Shown: positions 1-12,550 of the stretch, in pieces
How the letters are laid out: every line of letters begins with the position of its first letter
Numbering within the stretch: the stretch's first letter is position 1
NCBI RefSeq assembly: GCF_031143425.1
Contig: NC_090444.1
Span: 1,351,730,323 to 1,351,794,322, forward strand
Length of the DNA: 64,000 bases
Source of the DNA: Pleurodeles waltl
Taxonomy: Eukaryota; Chordata; Amphibia; Caudata; Salamandridae
Direction: 5' to 3'
The notes under the pieces: generated by a model
Database searches by the model: none
Told to the model about the DNA's origin: nothing
Seen by the model: only the letters and a program-made list of their open reading frames with translations
Program-made: the position numbers and the translations under genes

Positions 1-435
1 AGTACAAATGGTCTGGAGCAGCACCCCTATGTGCAAGAACACAAATTTAGAAGAAAGCCGCTAGGAAGAAGGACATAGGTAACGGGCGCTCACAGTAAGT
101 CCATACAGTCGAGTTCACAGAATATTATTTGTCATGGTGCTCATGACAGGAGGATCTTCCTGACTCCTCCAATGTTTCAAAGGAAACTGACAGTAACAAC
201 AAACAGCTGTCAGAGCACTCACAAAAGTAAAATATAAGAGTATGGTGATGTAATAAATCCTCTGTGTGGAAGGCAATCACGCCAGGCTCTGGTTCAGGAT
301 AAATTTATTTCTTGAAGTAGTTCAATCATGATAGGAAAATGTCCTTGAAATCATATACAATTAGCCTCCACAGCCAACACGTGTTTCGTCCAATGAGAGA
401 TCCCTCTCACGGACTTCATCAGGGCTGTAAAATTG
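1..435 (-). mobile_element. Penelope-like element terminal region (fragment)
   Basis: Non-coding sequence placed here because of the hammerhead ribozyme motif at 358-435. Hammerheads of this kind are known from the LTR-like ends of Penelope-like elements. I saw no reverse transcriptase or GIY-YIG coding sequence in the window that belongs to it, so family and boundaries are inferred from the ribozyme alone. It could instead be another repeat that captured the motif. Confidence 0.4.
358..435 (-). ncRNA. hammerhead ribozyme motif, Penelope type
   Basis: Reading the - strand, CTGATGA (422-416) is followed by a long stem II (GTCC pairing with GGAC, then an inner 7-bp helix with one G-U pair), then GAA, then a short self-complementary stem III (ACACGTGT), U17 and the cleavage position between 376 and 375. 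Stem I is CAGCC against GGCTG, with an outer helix CAATT/AATTG across an internal loop. All core positions are present, but one extra A lies between the core and stem II, which may reduce activity. Confidence 0.7.
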
Positions 436-2140
436 AGAACACATTTGTATCTAAGTACATGTCATCTCAGACAGACAAGTTAAGAGCAGAAATTATAATG
501 AATTTTGTGCAAATCAAAACATGCTATCTGTGACTTAATCTCCCAAAATTAGACAATAGAAAAAATGCCGCAATCCATTTGTAAAGGGTCAAACATTTTG
601 AGTCAAGTTCTCAAAAGTAGTCAATATTCAACCATATAGGAATTATATCACCAAGTGATGATGTGTTAGAAGAGTTATAAATAAGTATAAACGTCACCAG
701 AATAAGGGATGTAAGGAATATAGAACAAAGAATATGTATATATAGAGTGAGAGAAAAAAGAAAAGAAAGAGAAAGACCTATTATCCCACAGATATATATT
801 ATCAAAGTATCAGGAAGATCAACAAATAAACATAAGTAGATAGAGATATAAAGTTATAAAGTACCAGTCCTATAATAATAGATAACCCGATCTGACATTG
901 CGCGAAAATGTGTCTAAACCTATGATAGTATCGGAACTGTGAACCCCATCAGAGTTGAGACATACCTTAAAATCAGGTACTGCCTGTGTTCAACGGTACT
1001 CTTATCGTGGTCTAAGAAATCTATAAAGGCAAGAAGTGCGAGTGACTATTGGGATGACTATTAATAATATGATGTCTAGTAGAATTGTTCGTGCCACCAC
1101 ATCTAATAATAACCAATACGGTCTATCACTGACCTCGTGTGATGAACGCAGTTAATTATCACATCCCAGTATAGTACTGCAGGAATCCTGATATGTAAAC
1201 TGGAAACGAAATGGAGGAAACGAATGCCATCATTTCGAATATAGTAGAAAACAACTCAATAGAGAAACTACTCAGCGTTAAGCTCGAGTAGTTGAGTACA
1301 CAACACCCCTCAGCAACGCTCACCTTAATCAAATATGCTAGTATCTTTATGGGAACATCGTAGCCGTGGTCAGATCATTGCACGGCGTTCCCTATGACCG
1401 AGATCTATCTTCGTAGAACGAGCGTCTGAGAACCGGCGCTTTTGTTTGTAATCACGTTCATGATAATAACATAGAAGAGGGACTACAGTTAGCGCGCTGG
1501 TGAAAGAACAGGCGCCATCTTGAAAGGGAGTTGATATGAAGTAAATATATAAATTATATGTAAGCGAACAACTAAAACTTATTTCTGAGCCCAAAATTTG
1601 TATCCAACACTTACAGAATAGTGAAGATACGACCATTAAAAATACGCATCAGCAAATAACTATAAACAGTGAACAAGAAGAGAGACTACCTGCTTAAACA
1701 AATGCTAATCTATTTGGGACATCGTTAACGTTGGAGCACACTAAAACTAAACCAATTAAAGCAGACTCCAGGTTTGCCTAGCCTTAAAAAGCGTCTCATA
1801 GTGACTTCAGCCCAATATTAAGCCTAGACATGGAAAGAAAGTGTAATGATATAATACCCACTATCAAATATGGCACGAGAATAATGAGGGAAAGACAGAG
1901 ACAGAATATTGTAACAGGTAAATGAAATATCGAAAATCGTTGATTGTAAGGGACACACAATAATCAAGAATCACAAGGTGTATAACCTAAAAGTGCAAAT
2001 TCTAAGAGAATACGTTACTAGTAGTCAATATATAACAGTATAATTGATAATCTACTATGATACATCCAAGTTAGTTCATAGTGTGACCCTAAAGAGAAGT
2101 TTATATATTGTTCATAGTCAAATTAATGAGACATCATATA
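436..2140. other. no recognised feature
   Basis: AT-rich sequence with only short open frames (under 90 codons) and frequent stops in all frames. It may contain interior parts of the Penelope-like or Gypsy elements on either side, but I see no motif that supports this. Confidence 0.5.
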
Positions 2141-2810
2141 TATTCAGTTTTTGGAAGAGTTATTAGGGAGACAGGGATTTCCAGTATCACTCTTGCCTGA
2201 TAATGGAGTTAGTTCACATCAAAATTGATGGAAGAGTTTCTAGAGGAAAGGAGTATTAGACACAAGACACAAAAATACTTCACTATATCATCAAGAGACT
2301 AATGGCATGATTGAGAGCGTTAACAAAGTGAACAAGGATTGTGTTCAGCATGAACTTGCCAATGGTCTTAGTTAAAGAGGTGAGTTAAAAATTACATGTA
2401 TACTGAGTAACCAAATTACATGGTGAGTCCAGCATAGGTAAACAGGATGAAAAGAACGGGTACCAAGAGTGAAACTAACGATGAAGGGGTGAAGGTTGAA
2501 AGTGAAGGATTTATTGAAAAAAAATACATTTTGAGTAAAAGAAATGAACGATTCGATGAGCGGACGGATGTAAAAAGGACAAAAGTTGAGGTTGGGGATT
2601 GGGTAAGGATGTAAAAGACAAGGAGAGGTGGTTTGATGTACAACTTCAGTCAACCAATCAAGGTCATCAAGGTATTTGAAAATACAGTGAAAACTGAAGA
2701 TCATTGTAGTTGTAACTTGAATAGAATTTCTCCTTGGAAAGGTTTACATGGAGAACTACTAAACAATGGGCAGGAGTCTGAGTAGACCTCAGAGGAAATT
2801 TCAGAGAACA
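2140..2810 (+). pseudogene. decayed Ty3/Gypsy integrase and pol C-terminus
   Basis: The + strand, read across several frames, shows the end of a retrotransposon integrase core: a PDNG-type motif near 2,200 and a YHxxTNG motif followed by an N-K-x-N-K helix near 2,290-2,340. After it comes the charged C-terminal segment with a VGDWVR motif near 2,595, typical of Gypsy integrases. Stops and frameshifts interrupt it throughout, so it is a dead fragment. No protease or RT was seen upstream. The purine tract at 3,031 and the LTR-like sequence after it fit a 3' end on this strand. Confidence 0.65.
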
Positions 2811-3030
2811 TGAGTGATAATGAGAGGTTGCCAACCATAAAGAGGAAAACCTTATGTGTGAGTAAGAGAACCAGTGCATTTTAATGATTCTGTGTAGGTT
2901 TGCTTTATGGAATTGCTAATTTATGCATATCTATGGTTTTAGTAATAGGAATATTTTTGGGATCTACTATGCTTTGCATTTTATAATATTGTGAAAATAT
3001 ATATAGGGTTTCACTTGTTTGATTACTACT

Positions 3031-3039
3031 GAGGGGAGG
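3031..3039 (+). other. candidate polypurine tract
   Basis: Nine purines (GAGGGGAGG) sit directly before a TG dinucleotide about 220 bp downstream of the Gypsy pol remnant. This is the expected place for plus-strand priming. Confidence 0.45.
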
Positions 3040-3420
3040 TGTGTGGTATGTTGTAAGACATAGGATGGGAATATGCTGTGCTGACCATTCCAGTGTCGAC
3101 CGACATAGCATAGGGTGTTCTGTGCTGACCACCCCAGAATTGGAATGTTTGTGTTCAAAAGATTAGCATTTGATGTTGACTAGCTGGAGTGGTCAGACCC
3201 TGACACATGGGGTCTCTGACTGGATTGATATCTTACAACAAAGAAGACAGCATTACTACTACTTGTGTGAGTCGACTGCTTTTTCACAGGGGACTGACCG
3301 TTTTTGTGTCTCTTGCTATACAAGGGGATGTAGAGGCTTTTTTTACAATGGCCCCAACTTTACACGCTTTTATACTTTCCTTTGCGGATGCAGATAAACT
3401 CTGTTGTTAAACTTTTATAA
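3040..3420 (+). mobile_element. candidate Gypsy 3' LTR
   Basis: The sequence starts TGTG immediately after the purine tract. It contains a direct repeat of a CTGTGCTGACCA-type segment (about 3,075 and 3,120) and ends near a TATAAAG-rich segment before LINE-related sequence begins. The 3' boundary is uncertain, and no second LTR copy was found in the window. Confidence 0.35.
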
Positions 3421-3429
3421 AGTTAAAAA

Positions 3430-6200
3430 ATCCCACTATGACACACATAATTCACACATCCTGATTCCTTTCTTAGCAAGCTGGAGGGGATAAAGTGGGA
3501 GGTCCCGTACATTATACTAGCAAGGGACCTTAATTGTCACCCATGCAAGAACCCCTTATGTTTACCCAATAGGTTCCAAAGATGTTTAATGCTTGAGGGT
3601 TTACACCTGGATCTTTTGTAAATGAGTATGGGTATACCTTCTCATATGACAAACTTGCTTGCTGCAACAGGGGTAATCATTGACTTCATCTTTGTTTCAT
3701 CTCCCATCTATCCTCAGATCTCTGATGTTAAAATCAAGTGCAGTCCCTTTAGTGACCATAGCCCTACCTGAAAAGCTCTCTGCTGGGGACAGGCAATTAA
3801 GTTGAATTCTGATGGTCCCTAGGGTAGTTATGGAGCCCACTAATCAAGGCAGAAGTCTCAGGTCTTCCCAAACTTCTGCTGAGCTTATTAGGTCTGATAG
3901 CTGTTTGAACGAGATTGCAATCTGTTTAGATGGTGTCTCTAGACCCCGCGAGGTTCTGGGGGCTTTTTGTTATATTGTGTGTATAATCTCAGAGTCCCTT
4001 AGTTGTCTTGTAAGTGCCAAATCCATTACTGGTCCCAAATGGTTTGACAGAATGTGCTCCCAAGCTTCCATAGTTCTAAAACGGGCTTTGAAAAGCTATT
4101 CCCTGAGACCCCACTAATGTGGTGACATGCTGTCATAAATATAGGTTGGAAGTTAGCAGGTGAATATGTGCTTTAAGGGATGCTGCCTGGGGCAGCCTGC
4201 TTAACCCCTGCTCTTTAAAGAAGAGTGCCTTTTTCTGTGGTATTTTTAATCAACCATGTTTTGCCCCGGACCACGCACCCACTTTAGTTCACCACATTGA
4301 TGCTGAGAGCTGGGTTTCTCACTATGAAGGGGTCTATAATGGTGGGTCAGACTTGGCAAATCCAGTGAACCTGCATCCCCTTGTAGGGACCTCTCATCTC
4401 ACGTCCATATTGGATGAAGTGAAGAAGGGAATATTAGGCCTGACCGAAAATGAGGCTCCAGGGCCTGATGGAATCCCACCTGACCTCTTCCTGGGTGATA
4501 CAGACACTTGGGTTCCAGCTTTGACTCACATATTGAATGTGGCAGTTAGGGATGGCCCCCTCCTCCCTCTTGGGCTTCTTCCATTATAGTTCCATTATTT
4601 TAAAAAGGAGGCAGGGATAATCCTCAGTGATACAGACTGACCTCCCTGATCGATCTGTCATTAAGGACATCCTATCCAACCTCCAATATGGATTCAGGTC
4701 TGGTAGATCGACTATCGACTAGTGCCTGAATCTATACATGATCCTGACCAACTATACAGTGGCTCACAAAGACTCTATTCAGCTTGGCTTTTTGGATCTT
4801 ACCTCAACCTTTGACCGGATAAATAGTGATAAACTATGGCGGATCATCTTGGACATGGAGGTTGACCGGGTTATAGGTTACTTTTTGAGGGACCTTCATG
4901 CCTATATGGTTGCATCTGTTAGATACACTAATGATTCACATTACACACATGGCTTTAAAACCAGACAGAGTGTCAGGAAAAGGTGTATCATGGCTCCCTT
5001 TCTGTTCACCCTGTATATTAACAAACTTGAACAGGTCCTGCCGGACGCGGGGGCAGACTGGCCACAGATAGGTGCTCATATGCTGCTAGTCCTGCTTTAC
5101 ACGGACGATGCAGTGTTAACAGCAAATACTGCCAGGGGTTTACAAGTCCTTATAAATGCCTTTTTGAGCTTCATGAAGGAGTTAGACCTGAGCATTAATA
5201 TTGGGAAATCCCATTTCATGGTACTAGGACCTAGCACCACTAAGACACACACTTTTAAGGTAGGAACACAGACTCTATCGAGGGTTAATGTCTTCCAGTA
5301 CCTGGATGTCATATTTGACACCAAGCTGCGTTGAAGTTCCCTGCTTAATGGGAAAAAGTCTAACCTCATCAGGACTAATGCTGCAGTCTAGAGGTTTTCC
5401 TCCAGATTGGACAGGAAGCCAGTAAGTGCCCTAATGCAAGTCCACCTGGCAAAATGTGTCTCGAAAGCCTCCTATGGGAGCAACACCTGGGGTTATATTA
5501 AGCATCACTCCCTCCAGGTGGTTTAAAATAATTTTTGTAGGCATTTTGTCTTTGTCCCCAAGTGTACCCCTGCATATATAATCCATGAGGAACTAGGGAT
5601 TAATTATCTCACAGACACAATAGCCCTTTACCATTTCATGCTGTGTTGATATTTGGACTAAAGGTGTCCAATTAAACATCACACACAATGTATCCCCTGG
5701 CTCAAATACATTAAGGCAACACCACAGCGCTTAGGTAGGACCGAACTGTTCACCAACCCTGGGGGGAGGTAAGGCGGGGAATTTTAAGGAAGATCGTAAC
5801 TGGGTTACTGAAAAACATCTACAACAGAGATCAGAAGAAATAGAGTATATGGCTCTTCAGGAGCTGTTGGGAAGGGGATATGTGTTGTTGAAAACTACCC
5901 AATTCATGGAGCCTTACCATCGTAACCTATAACTGTGATCGGTATCTGCTGACCAGGTTTAGGCTACATATTTTGCCTCAGCCCCTAGCATACCCTCGGG
6001 GCTGGCAGGATGTAGACTTATTAGTACCATGCGGCTGCAACCAGGTGTCTCCGGAGGACACCATGCTTTTAGAAATCACTAGGAAAGCCTACATTATCCC
6101 CCTTTTAAAGGCCTGCCAATTTAAACAAGCTCAACCTGCCCTTCCGTTTTTACAATTGATTACTGATTATATTATTTTTAATGTTGTCAGTTTTTAAAAA
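3430..6200 (+). mobile_element. decayed non-LTR retrotransposon (LINE) with endonuclease and RT
   Basis: An apurinic-type endonuclease end is visible at about 3,520-3,780: an N-C-H-P segment, then DFIF, then an SDHSP catalytic motif. Reverse transcriptase follows: a GPDGIPPDLF block near 4,460-4,490, a LDLT-x-x-FDRIN motif near 4,795, and a Y-T-DDAV active-site motif near 5,100 where YADD is usual. A C-terminal segment continues to about 6,190. Many stops break the reading frame; the longest intact piece is about 198 codons (4,738-5,334). The domain order shows an APE-type LINE, but I cannot place it in a clade by eye. AT-rich 3' UTR-like sequence follows to about 6,400. Confidence 0.75.
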
Positions 6201-6930
6201 GTTTCTCAGAGATCAAGGAACTCTATGGGGGACTGATAGCAATTTTGCACATTTTAATGGCTAAGCAGTTATGTTGCTCACATTTGATTTTAACTATTGT
6301 ATGTTTCTATGTATGTATTATATGTTTGTACATTATGTGACGCTTAAATGGTTTTTAAGATAGTTGAATAATTTCCATTCTTATTTGCAAAGGCTATATG
6401 CTTGTGCATTGATAGTTCTTTCATCAGAACTCTTAATTGGGTTTCTGAACTGACACCTTTTTCTCTTATTATATCAATGTATTTAGAATAGGGAGTTTCC
6501 TTTTTGGAATACAATTGTTGTAGTATTACTATATTGACTGTGATTTCAAGAAATTGTTTGTTCTATTTTATAATTAAATATTGAGAGATGGATTGTATTA
6601 ACTTTTTAAGGCTGGAATTCAAAGATTAATAAAGATTAATGCCCAATGAGTAAACAGATGAAACACTGAAATATTTTAAAATAAAACCCTTTAACTCAAA
6701 CTTACTCTCTTTATTGACTGAAGTCTAAAGACCTAATGAATTATTAACTATGTAGATGATCCTCATTTCTCTTCGTTGCTCAACAGAGGTCTATATGAGC
6801 AGTGCCAGGGGCTATTTATTGAGTACTCCCAAAGACTGAGATATAGAAAACCAACTCTCTCAAGTGGCAGCGAGAGGACGGATAGTGTCACAAGAGAGAG
6901 TGTTGTATAGCTATTTTAGTAAGGTTTTAG
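6200..6930. other. no recognised feature (LINE 3' flank)
   Basis: AT-rich sequence with no open frame of note and no clear poly(A) tail. It probably includes the 3' UTR of the preceding LINE. Confidence 0.4.
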
Positions 6931-6934
6931 ACAC

Positions 6935-7723
6935 GTTGTTTTAGCTACCTAGGCCTGCCGCTGTGCACTTTAACCCTATTACATTGTATATGGCATTGCT
7001 TTATTTTTCTAGCAATAGCTTCATTTGCGTTGCTGTTTTATTTCTCTCTATCTTATAATCCTTTCACCTAGGAAAGCATTTTGTTTTTAGTAGGACATCT
7101 AGTTCACTTTGTGCTTTCTCCAAGGCTACAGTCAGATAGGGTTGCCGACAAACGTGGTATGCTGTGTCTCCAGCATTTGCAGAAATACACTCATACGTGG
7201 GGACTGTTTCTTAGAATGTCAGCTGTTTTATGAAATAAACACCACTTAGCCTCTGACAGCTTAGAGGGAGATTCCAGCCAGATGACCACAACTGTATGCT
7301 GATTGCTGCAAGCTTCGCTACAGCTACTTGCTTAGACGGCCAAGTCCTGAAAGAGATGTGGACGGTGTCTCTTTAGACCTCAGGCCTTTTCTTCAGGTCT
7401 GAGGGATGATGTTCTCCCAGAGGAAACCAGAAGGGCAGATTAGGCTTAGTATGCTGTGCTCATACTAAGTGTAGGTGAGGGGCTATAGATCCACTCCCCT
7501 GTTTAGACAGTATGGTAGGACTGTTTTTGTGTTTTACATTTTTACTCACATGCCTGCTCCTATTGTTTTTTTAGTATCCTCATTGCTATGCACCTGCTTT
7601 GTTCTAAGATACAGATATTTTAATAAATGCTTATTTAAATATATTCTGCCTCTGCTGTCTTTGCTTGAGTGTGTTCTTGGTAACTGAGAGAACGGGATGC
7701 GATTTGATGTACCACAATTCCCT
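6935..7723 (+). mobile_element. candidate LTR upstream of ERV1
   Basis: This block starts TGTTTTAG and can end at ACCACA. It contains two AATAAA signals (near 7,243 and 7,620), as expected of a retroviral LTR, and precedes sequence that leads to ERV1 gag in the same orientation. I could not identify a primer-binding site or a partner LTR, so it may be a solo LTR unrelated to ERV1. Confidence 0.3.
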
Positions 7724-9000
7724 GGGAAGTCTATTTTACCATGAGGTTGGTTGCCACAATCATCTCGGTCAGAGATGGGGTGCTGCTTTTTAACCGGGAA
7801 ACCCCGGATTGGGGTCACCTGATGTGGAATTGTACTCAGTACCCACTACCCAGGAGATCCTATCGCCCAAATCCAGTAGCCTCATTACCCTTATGAGAAC
7901 CTACTCGACAAGAGAAGCAGAAATGTTACCCCAAAGCAGAAGTGCCCATGCCCTTCAAGCCAAAATTCCAAACATGAAGACTGAAGGAGTTTCGATTTCA
8001 AAGATGGTTGCTGTGGTGGAGGTGTGAGTATCAATAGAGTTATGCGTCGCAATTGCCTTTTTGAGATTATGTCCTTGTGCTAAGGTTAGTGCCTTTGTGA
8101 AATAGTAGTGTTTATTCTTAAATGTAGAGCAGTTGAAATTGTTATCGGACTCGAAGAAGTCTAAGATCCCCAGATGGCTAGTTGAGAAATAAAAGGTGTT
8201 ATTTGTCTGCTAAAGGTTTATGGTGCAGATTTGTGAGCTACAATTAACTGCACAATTGAGACAGGGACTATGACGATTTGTTGTGATTGTACTGATATTG
8301 ATTGGTGCTAGTAGAATCTATTGTGCAAAGGGGAATCTATGTCAGTTGGGTAATGTCCCAGCATCCCTGGACTTAATTTATGTGTATGTGTGTTCAAGGG
8401 AGTTGGAGGATGGTAAAACCTTATTTCAAATTGTTTCTTGCATGAATGAATTACTCTGAATTTCTTTAGCAGAGCAGACAAAAGGCATTTGTTTGTTGTG
8501 CTTACTTAGAGTTGTAGAATTTGTGTATGAGAACATGTAAAGAAGGGTGAACTGCTGCAAGGACTAGAGAGTTACGTTATAGATTACTAGGCTGGGATAG
8601 GTCAGTTGGTGTAAAGTTCTGCACTGAGATTGGTTGATGAGATATCAAATATTAAGGTGCAATAGGTTCGTGAAATAAGAACAGAGTTGGGATTGGAGTA
8701 AAGTATTGACATATATAGATTTGTGAACTCAACCAAAATATTTAGAATTTGAGTTTGATTACTGTTCATTCATTGTTGAATTATTACAAGAAAGAAATGT
8801 TTTAAAGCTCTTGGAGATCTATACCAGCTCATTATATGGTAACAGATTTAGGGCTTCAAACATGTTTGTGGCTTGGTCTGTGGTGTGAGATCAACAAAAA
8901 AAAAAAGACCATTTACATTTCCACAATAAGGCACTTTTGATTTGAAGATTATTGAAAACCTATGAGAACAGTTATATGCAATGAAACCACCTCATAGACC
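7724..9000 (+). other. non-coding stretch before ERV1 gag
   Basis: No convincing coding sequence. Position and orientation suggest a retroviral leader, but this is inference only. Confidence 0.3.
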
Positions 9001-9560
9001 TACACAGTATGAAATGTTTAATGCTTGAGAAAGGGGGGTTCATCCTAAGGACAAAGGAAAAACACTAGAATAGAACAAGTTGAACAGTACAAAATTACTA
9101 AGGTTCTCAATGGGATCAAGGGAAGCAAAGGTGGAGGAAGTGTGTGGTTGAGGGAGCTAGAATGTATCCAGCTATAACTACAGAAAAGACTAAAAGGAAC
9201 CGGAAACAGGAAAATTATGATGAGGAAGCTGCATAGCAGAAAGACACTGATAATGATTCAGGAGATGACAATTTAGAAGCTTTGTTGTCCTCACGTCCGC
9301 CTCCATATGTGGTTCCTGCAATGAATACAGATGGTGTTACAATCACTAGTGCTACTATAGTTACAGCCCCTGCTGATCCAAGCACAATTCAAATTGAGAG
9401 ACGAATCTGGCATTTACAATTGTTCCTACACCTACTTAAGCAGCCCCTACGATATTTGACCTGGGTGTTTCTGCTTCAATTGTGACTGTTCCTTGCCTAA
9501 TGTCCTAAGTTGTGACAGCACAGGAACTGGCAGTGCCAGTTGCCACTGTACCAATGAATA
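9000..9560 (+). pseudogene. gag: ERV1 gag, N-terminal and proline-rich part (fragment 1)
   Basis: Decayed retroviral gag on the + strand. A 67-codon open piece (9,282-9,485) contains a PPPYV motif, the usual late-domain signature, after an acidic segment. Upstream frames are broken by stops. The coding sense stops at 9,560, where the 16.4-kb insertion begins. The same gag resumes at about 26,190, in order and orientation. Confidence 0.55.
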
Positions 9561-9565
9561 GTGTT

Positions 9566-9886
9566 TATTAGAAATTGGGACTCTAGTTGGCAGAGGTATG
9601 CACCATATCTAAGTAGAGGCCACAATCCTGGTAAGGGTAAGTCAGCTAAACACCATAAATTAACCTGTGCTCACCCTTTGGTAGCTTGGTACAAAGCAGT
9701 CAAGATTGATTTAAGAGTCACTGTGTAAAGTAGTTGTGCAACACCTAAATTACAGAAACAGAGTGAAAAACACCACTAAGACTCAACACCAGTTTAGAAA
9801 ACAAAAAAAATATTTATCTGGTTGAACCAAGACCAAAAAAATTAATTCTATCAGTCAAAGTTGAGATATTATTTTTTAAAGATTAA
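9566..9886 (+). repeat. LTR-family 5' segment, copy A1
   Basis: Shares a 'ctctagttggcagaggtatg' segment and a downstream 'gtagcttgg' block with the copies at 10,869 and 40,262. The MITE at 9,887 interrupts it, and family sequence resumes at 10,783-10,868. Confidence 0.65.
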
Positions 9887-10782
9887 GGGGGTCATTTTGA
9901 CCCCAGCTGTCGGTGTTATAGTGGCAGTAGTACACCCAACAGGCTGGCGGTACATACTGCCATATTATGACATTGGCGGTTTGGCAAAAGCCAAACCGCC
10001 AATTAACACACGACCGACAACAGTCTCCAGTCCGGCAGCCATCACTGGGTCGACCACGGGAATATGACCCTGCCCACCGCCATGTAGTACATGGCTTTCT
10101 TACCGCCACGAAAACCATGGCGGTAGGCACTATCAGTGCGAGGGAATTCCTTCCCTGGCACTGATAAGGGTCTCCCCTGCCCCCATCCCCAGAATCCTCC
10201 CTCACCATCCCCCCTTCCGACACCCCCACGACATACACTCACAGACATACACACGCATACACACACACACACATACCCATATTCACCCACGCAAACATAC
10301 ATCCATGGAAACACACATCCACACACACTTACATACAGGCACACACGCATTCACACAACATACACACACACTCACACCCATTCATGCACACATGCATTCC
10401 ACACGCCCCACACCCCCATTCACGTACATACACACACACACACTCACAACTCCCCCTACCCCCTCCCCTGTCGGAGCACCCAACTTACCTGCTTGCAGGG
10501 GGTCCTCCGGCAGGCGACAGAATGAGGTGCTGCTGCCAGCAGTGTCCGCCAGCAGAACACCGCCAGGCCACATCATGTGTCATGATACGGTCTGAGGCGT
10601 CTACTGGCATGGTGCTGCTGCTGGCAGCAGCACCACCTTACCGGCGTCCGCCGCCATGACGATAGCTGGAATTTCACCAGCCTTTATAATATGGCGGACG
10701 GTAGGTAGCCACGGCGATGGTCTTGTGGTGGCCGTCGCCGTGGCGGTAGGCGGCATTTACCGCCTATCTCATAATGAGGGCC
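9887..10782. mobile_element. Harbinger-type MITE
   Basis: TAA is duplicated at 9,884-9,886 and 10,783-10,785. The 5' end begins GGGGGTCATTTTGACCCC and the 3' end finishes AATGAGGGCC, matching the ends of the large Harbingers in this window. CGG-rich subterminal sequence also resembles theirs. There is no transposase coding capacity. The 896-bp length, 3-bp TWA-type duplication and shared termini indicate a non-autonomous Harbinger. Confidence 0.75.
10222..10450. repeat. CA-rich microsatellite inside the MITE
   Basis: Imperfect (CA)n with interspersed CATA and CATT units. It creates long Thr/His/Pro-rich open frames that are not genes. Confidence 0.85.
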
Positions 10783-10868
10783 TAAGTGTGAAAAAAGTGA
10801 TCAGAAGTCTATTTCAGTAAAAAAGTTACTTGAGGTTGCAAGGGATCGGTCCAAATCCAAAATCCAGG

Positions 10869-11191
10869 CTGTTAAAAATGGGGTCTTTGGTTGGCAGTCG
10901 GGTTACCCCATATCCAAGCAAGGACCCTCACTCTAGTCAGGGTAAGTCACAGACAATCCAAATTATCTTGTGCCCACCCTCTGGTAGCTTGGCACTGAGC
11001 AGTCAGGCTTAACTTAGAAGGCAATGTCTAAAGTATAAGTCATACAATACCACCATATAGCACCACAAAAATACACCACACAGTGATTAGAAAAATATAT
11101 AATATTTATCTGATAAGATGCAGGTCAAAACGATTAAAATGCAAGAAGTATATGTTGAGATATCACTGAAAAGCGATATAAAGTGTATTAA
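10869..11191 (+). repeat. LTR-family 5' segment, copy A2
   Basis: Begins TGTTAAAAATGGGG and follows the family for about 320 bp until the composite Harbinger inserts at 11,192. Family sequence resumes at 23,878. Confidence 0.65.
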
Positions 11192-12059
11192 GGTGGTCAT
11201 TACAACCCTGGCGGTCGGTGTTAAAGCGGCAGTAAAACCGCCAACAGGCTGGCGAAAAAAAATGGAATTATGACCGTGGTGGAAACCGCCAACATAGACA
11301 GCCACTTTAACACTCCGACCGCCAAGGCGGTACAAACAAGCACCGCGGTGGTAACCACCAACAGACAGGTGGAAGACAATGTACCGCCCACATTATTACA
11401 AGCCACCAATCCGCCACCTTTTCCAGGGTGGATACACCGCGAACAAAAACACGGCGGAAACAGGACTTGGAAGGGAAAACGCTCACCTCTACACATCCGA
11501 CGAGGAACCACAATGCCATGGAACCGGAACTTCAGATACTGCCAGCCCTTATCTTCCTGCTCCTCTACCAGGAGCTCGAACGCCGGCGGAGAAGACCACG
11601 GTGAGTACTGCACCTACGACACAGGGGGGGGAGGGAAAAAACAGTGACACACACACACAACACACAACACTCACACCCCCACCCTCACCCACGACAACAC
11701 ACACACTAATACATCATGATACATCACAGTTACACCCCCCAATCCCCCCCTGGAAGAATGCAAGTCCAAAAGGAAATGAGTCGAATGATTGTAATATATA
11801 CGAAGACAATAATCAAAAATATATACATATATTGAGATATTCACACTATAAACAAATATATACACCAAGAATACAAGTCCAAGGTATTCCACTATCATAG
11901 TCCGTGGACCACTGGGCCCAAAAGTCATGGGCGAGGCCCACACTCAATACCCAAACAAGACGGAGAGAACACTGCAGGGGCATCAGATAGAAATAAAACA
12001 GGCACCTCAGGGGGAAGGGAAGGGGGGGCACCTCATCCAGATGAGTGCACGACGCCAGA

Positions 12060-12360
12060 TCCACGAGGGGGCTCCATGCCCACTGTTCAATCCTGGGGAG
12101 TGCAAAGCAACAGTCTCTCAAGTCTCTCCAGTGGGTGGTTTGCCCACTGCTTTATCCTGGGGAGTGCAAAGCCACAGACTCTCAAGTCTCTCCATTGGGT
12201 GGGTTGCCCACTGCTTTGTCCTGGGGAGTGCAAAGCCACAACCTCACAAGTCTCTCCAGTGGGTGGTTTGCCCACTGCTTTATCCCGGGGAATTCAAAGC
12301 CACAGTCTCTCAAGTCTCTCCAGTGGGTGGTTTGTCCACTGTTTTCTCAAGTGGATAACA
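12060..12360 (+). repeat. 64-bp tandem array in transposase intron, left arm
   Basis: About four to five units of 64 bp, each with a tcctggggagtgcaaagcc segment and a gtgggtggtttgcccact-type partial palindrome. Similar units lie at the same relative place and orientation in the right arm (22,083-23,030) and in the 9.1-kb element (49,257-49,690). Confidence 0.9.
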
Positions 12361-12550
12361 GTCTCCACTGGTTCTGGAGGGGGCTTTGTGCCCAGAGTGC
12401 TTCATCCTGCCAAGGACTTAGGTAGTGGATGCATCTCTCCACTGGTTCTGGAGGGGGCTTTGTGCCCAGAGTGCTTCATCCTGCCAAGGACTGAGGTAGT
12501 GGATGTGTCTGTCCACTGGTTCTGGAGGGGGCTTTGTGCCCAGAGTGCTT
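12360..12550 (+). repeat. short tandem repeat following the 64-bp array
   Basis: About three copies of a roughly 70-bp unit containing ccactggttctggagggggc. Related sequence lies beside the right-arm array near 21,930-22,090. Confidence 0.8.

Noticed and set aside
10136..10659. Thr/His/Pro-rich frames near 10.2-10.6 kb
   Set aside because: Translation of a CA microsatellite inside a MITE.
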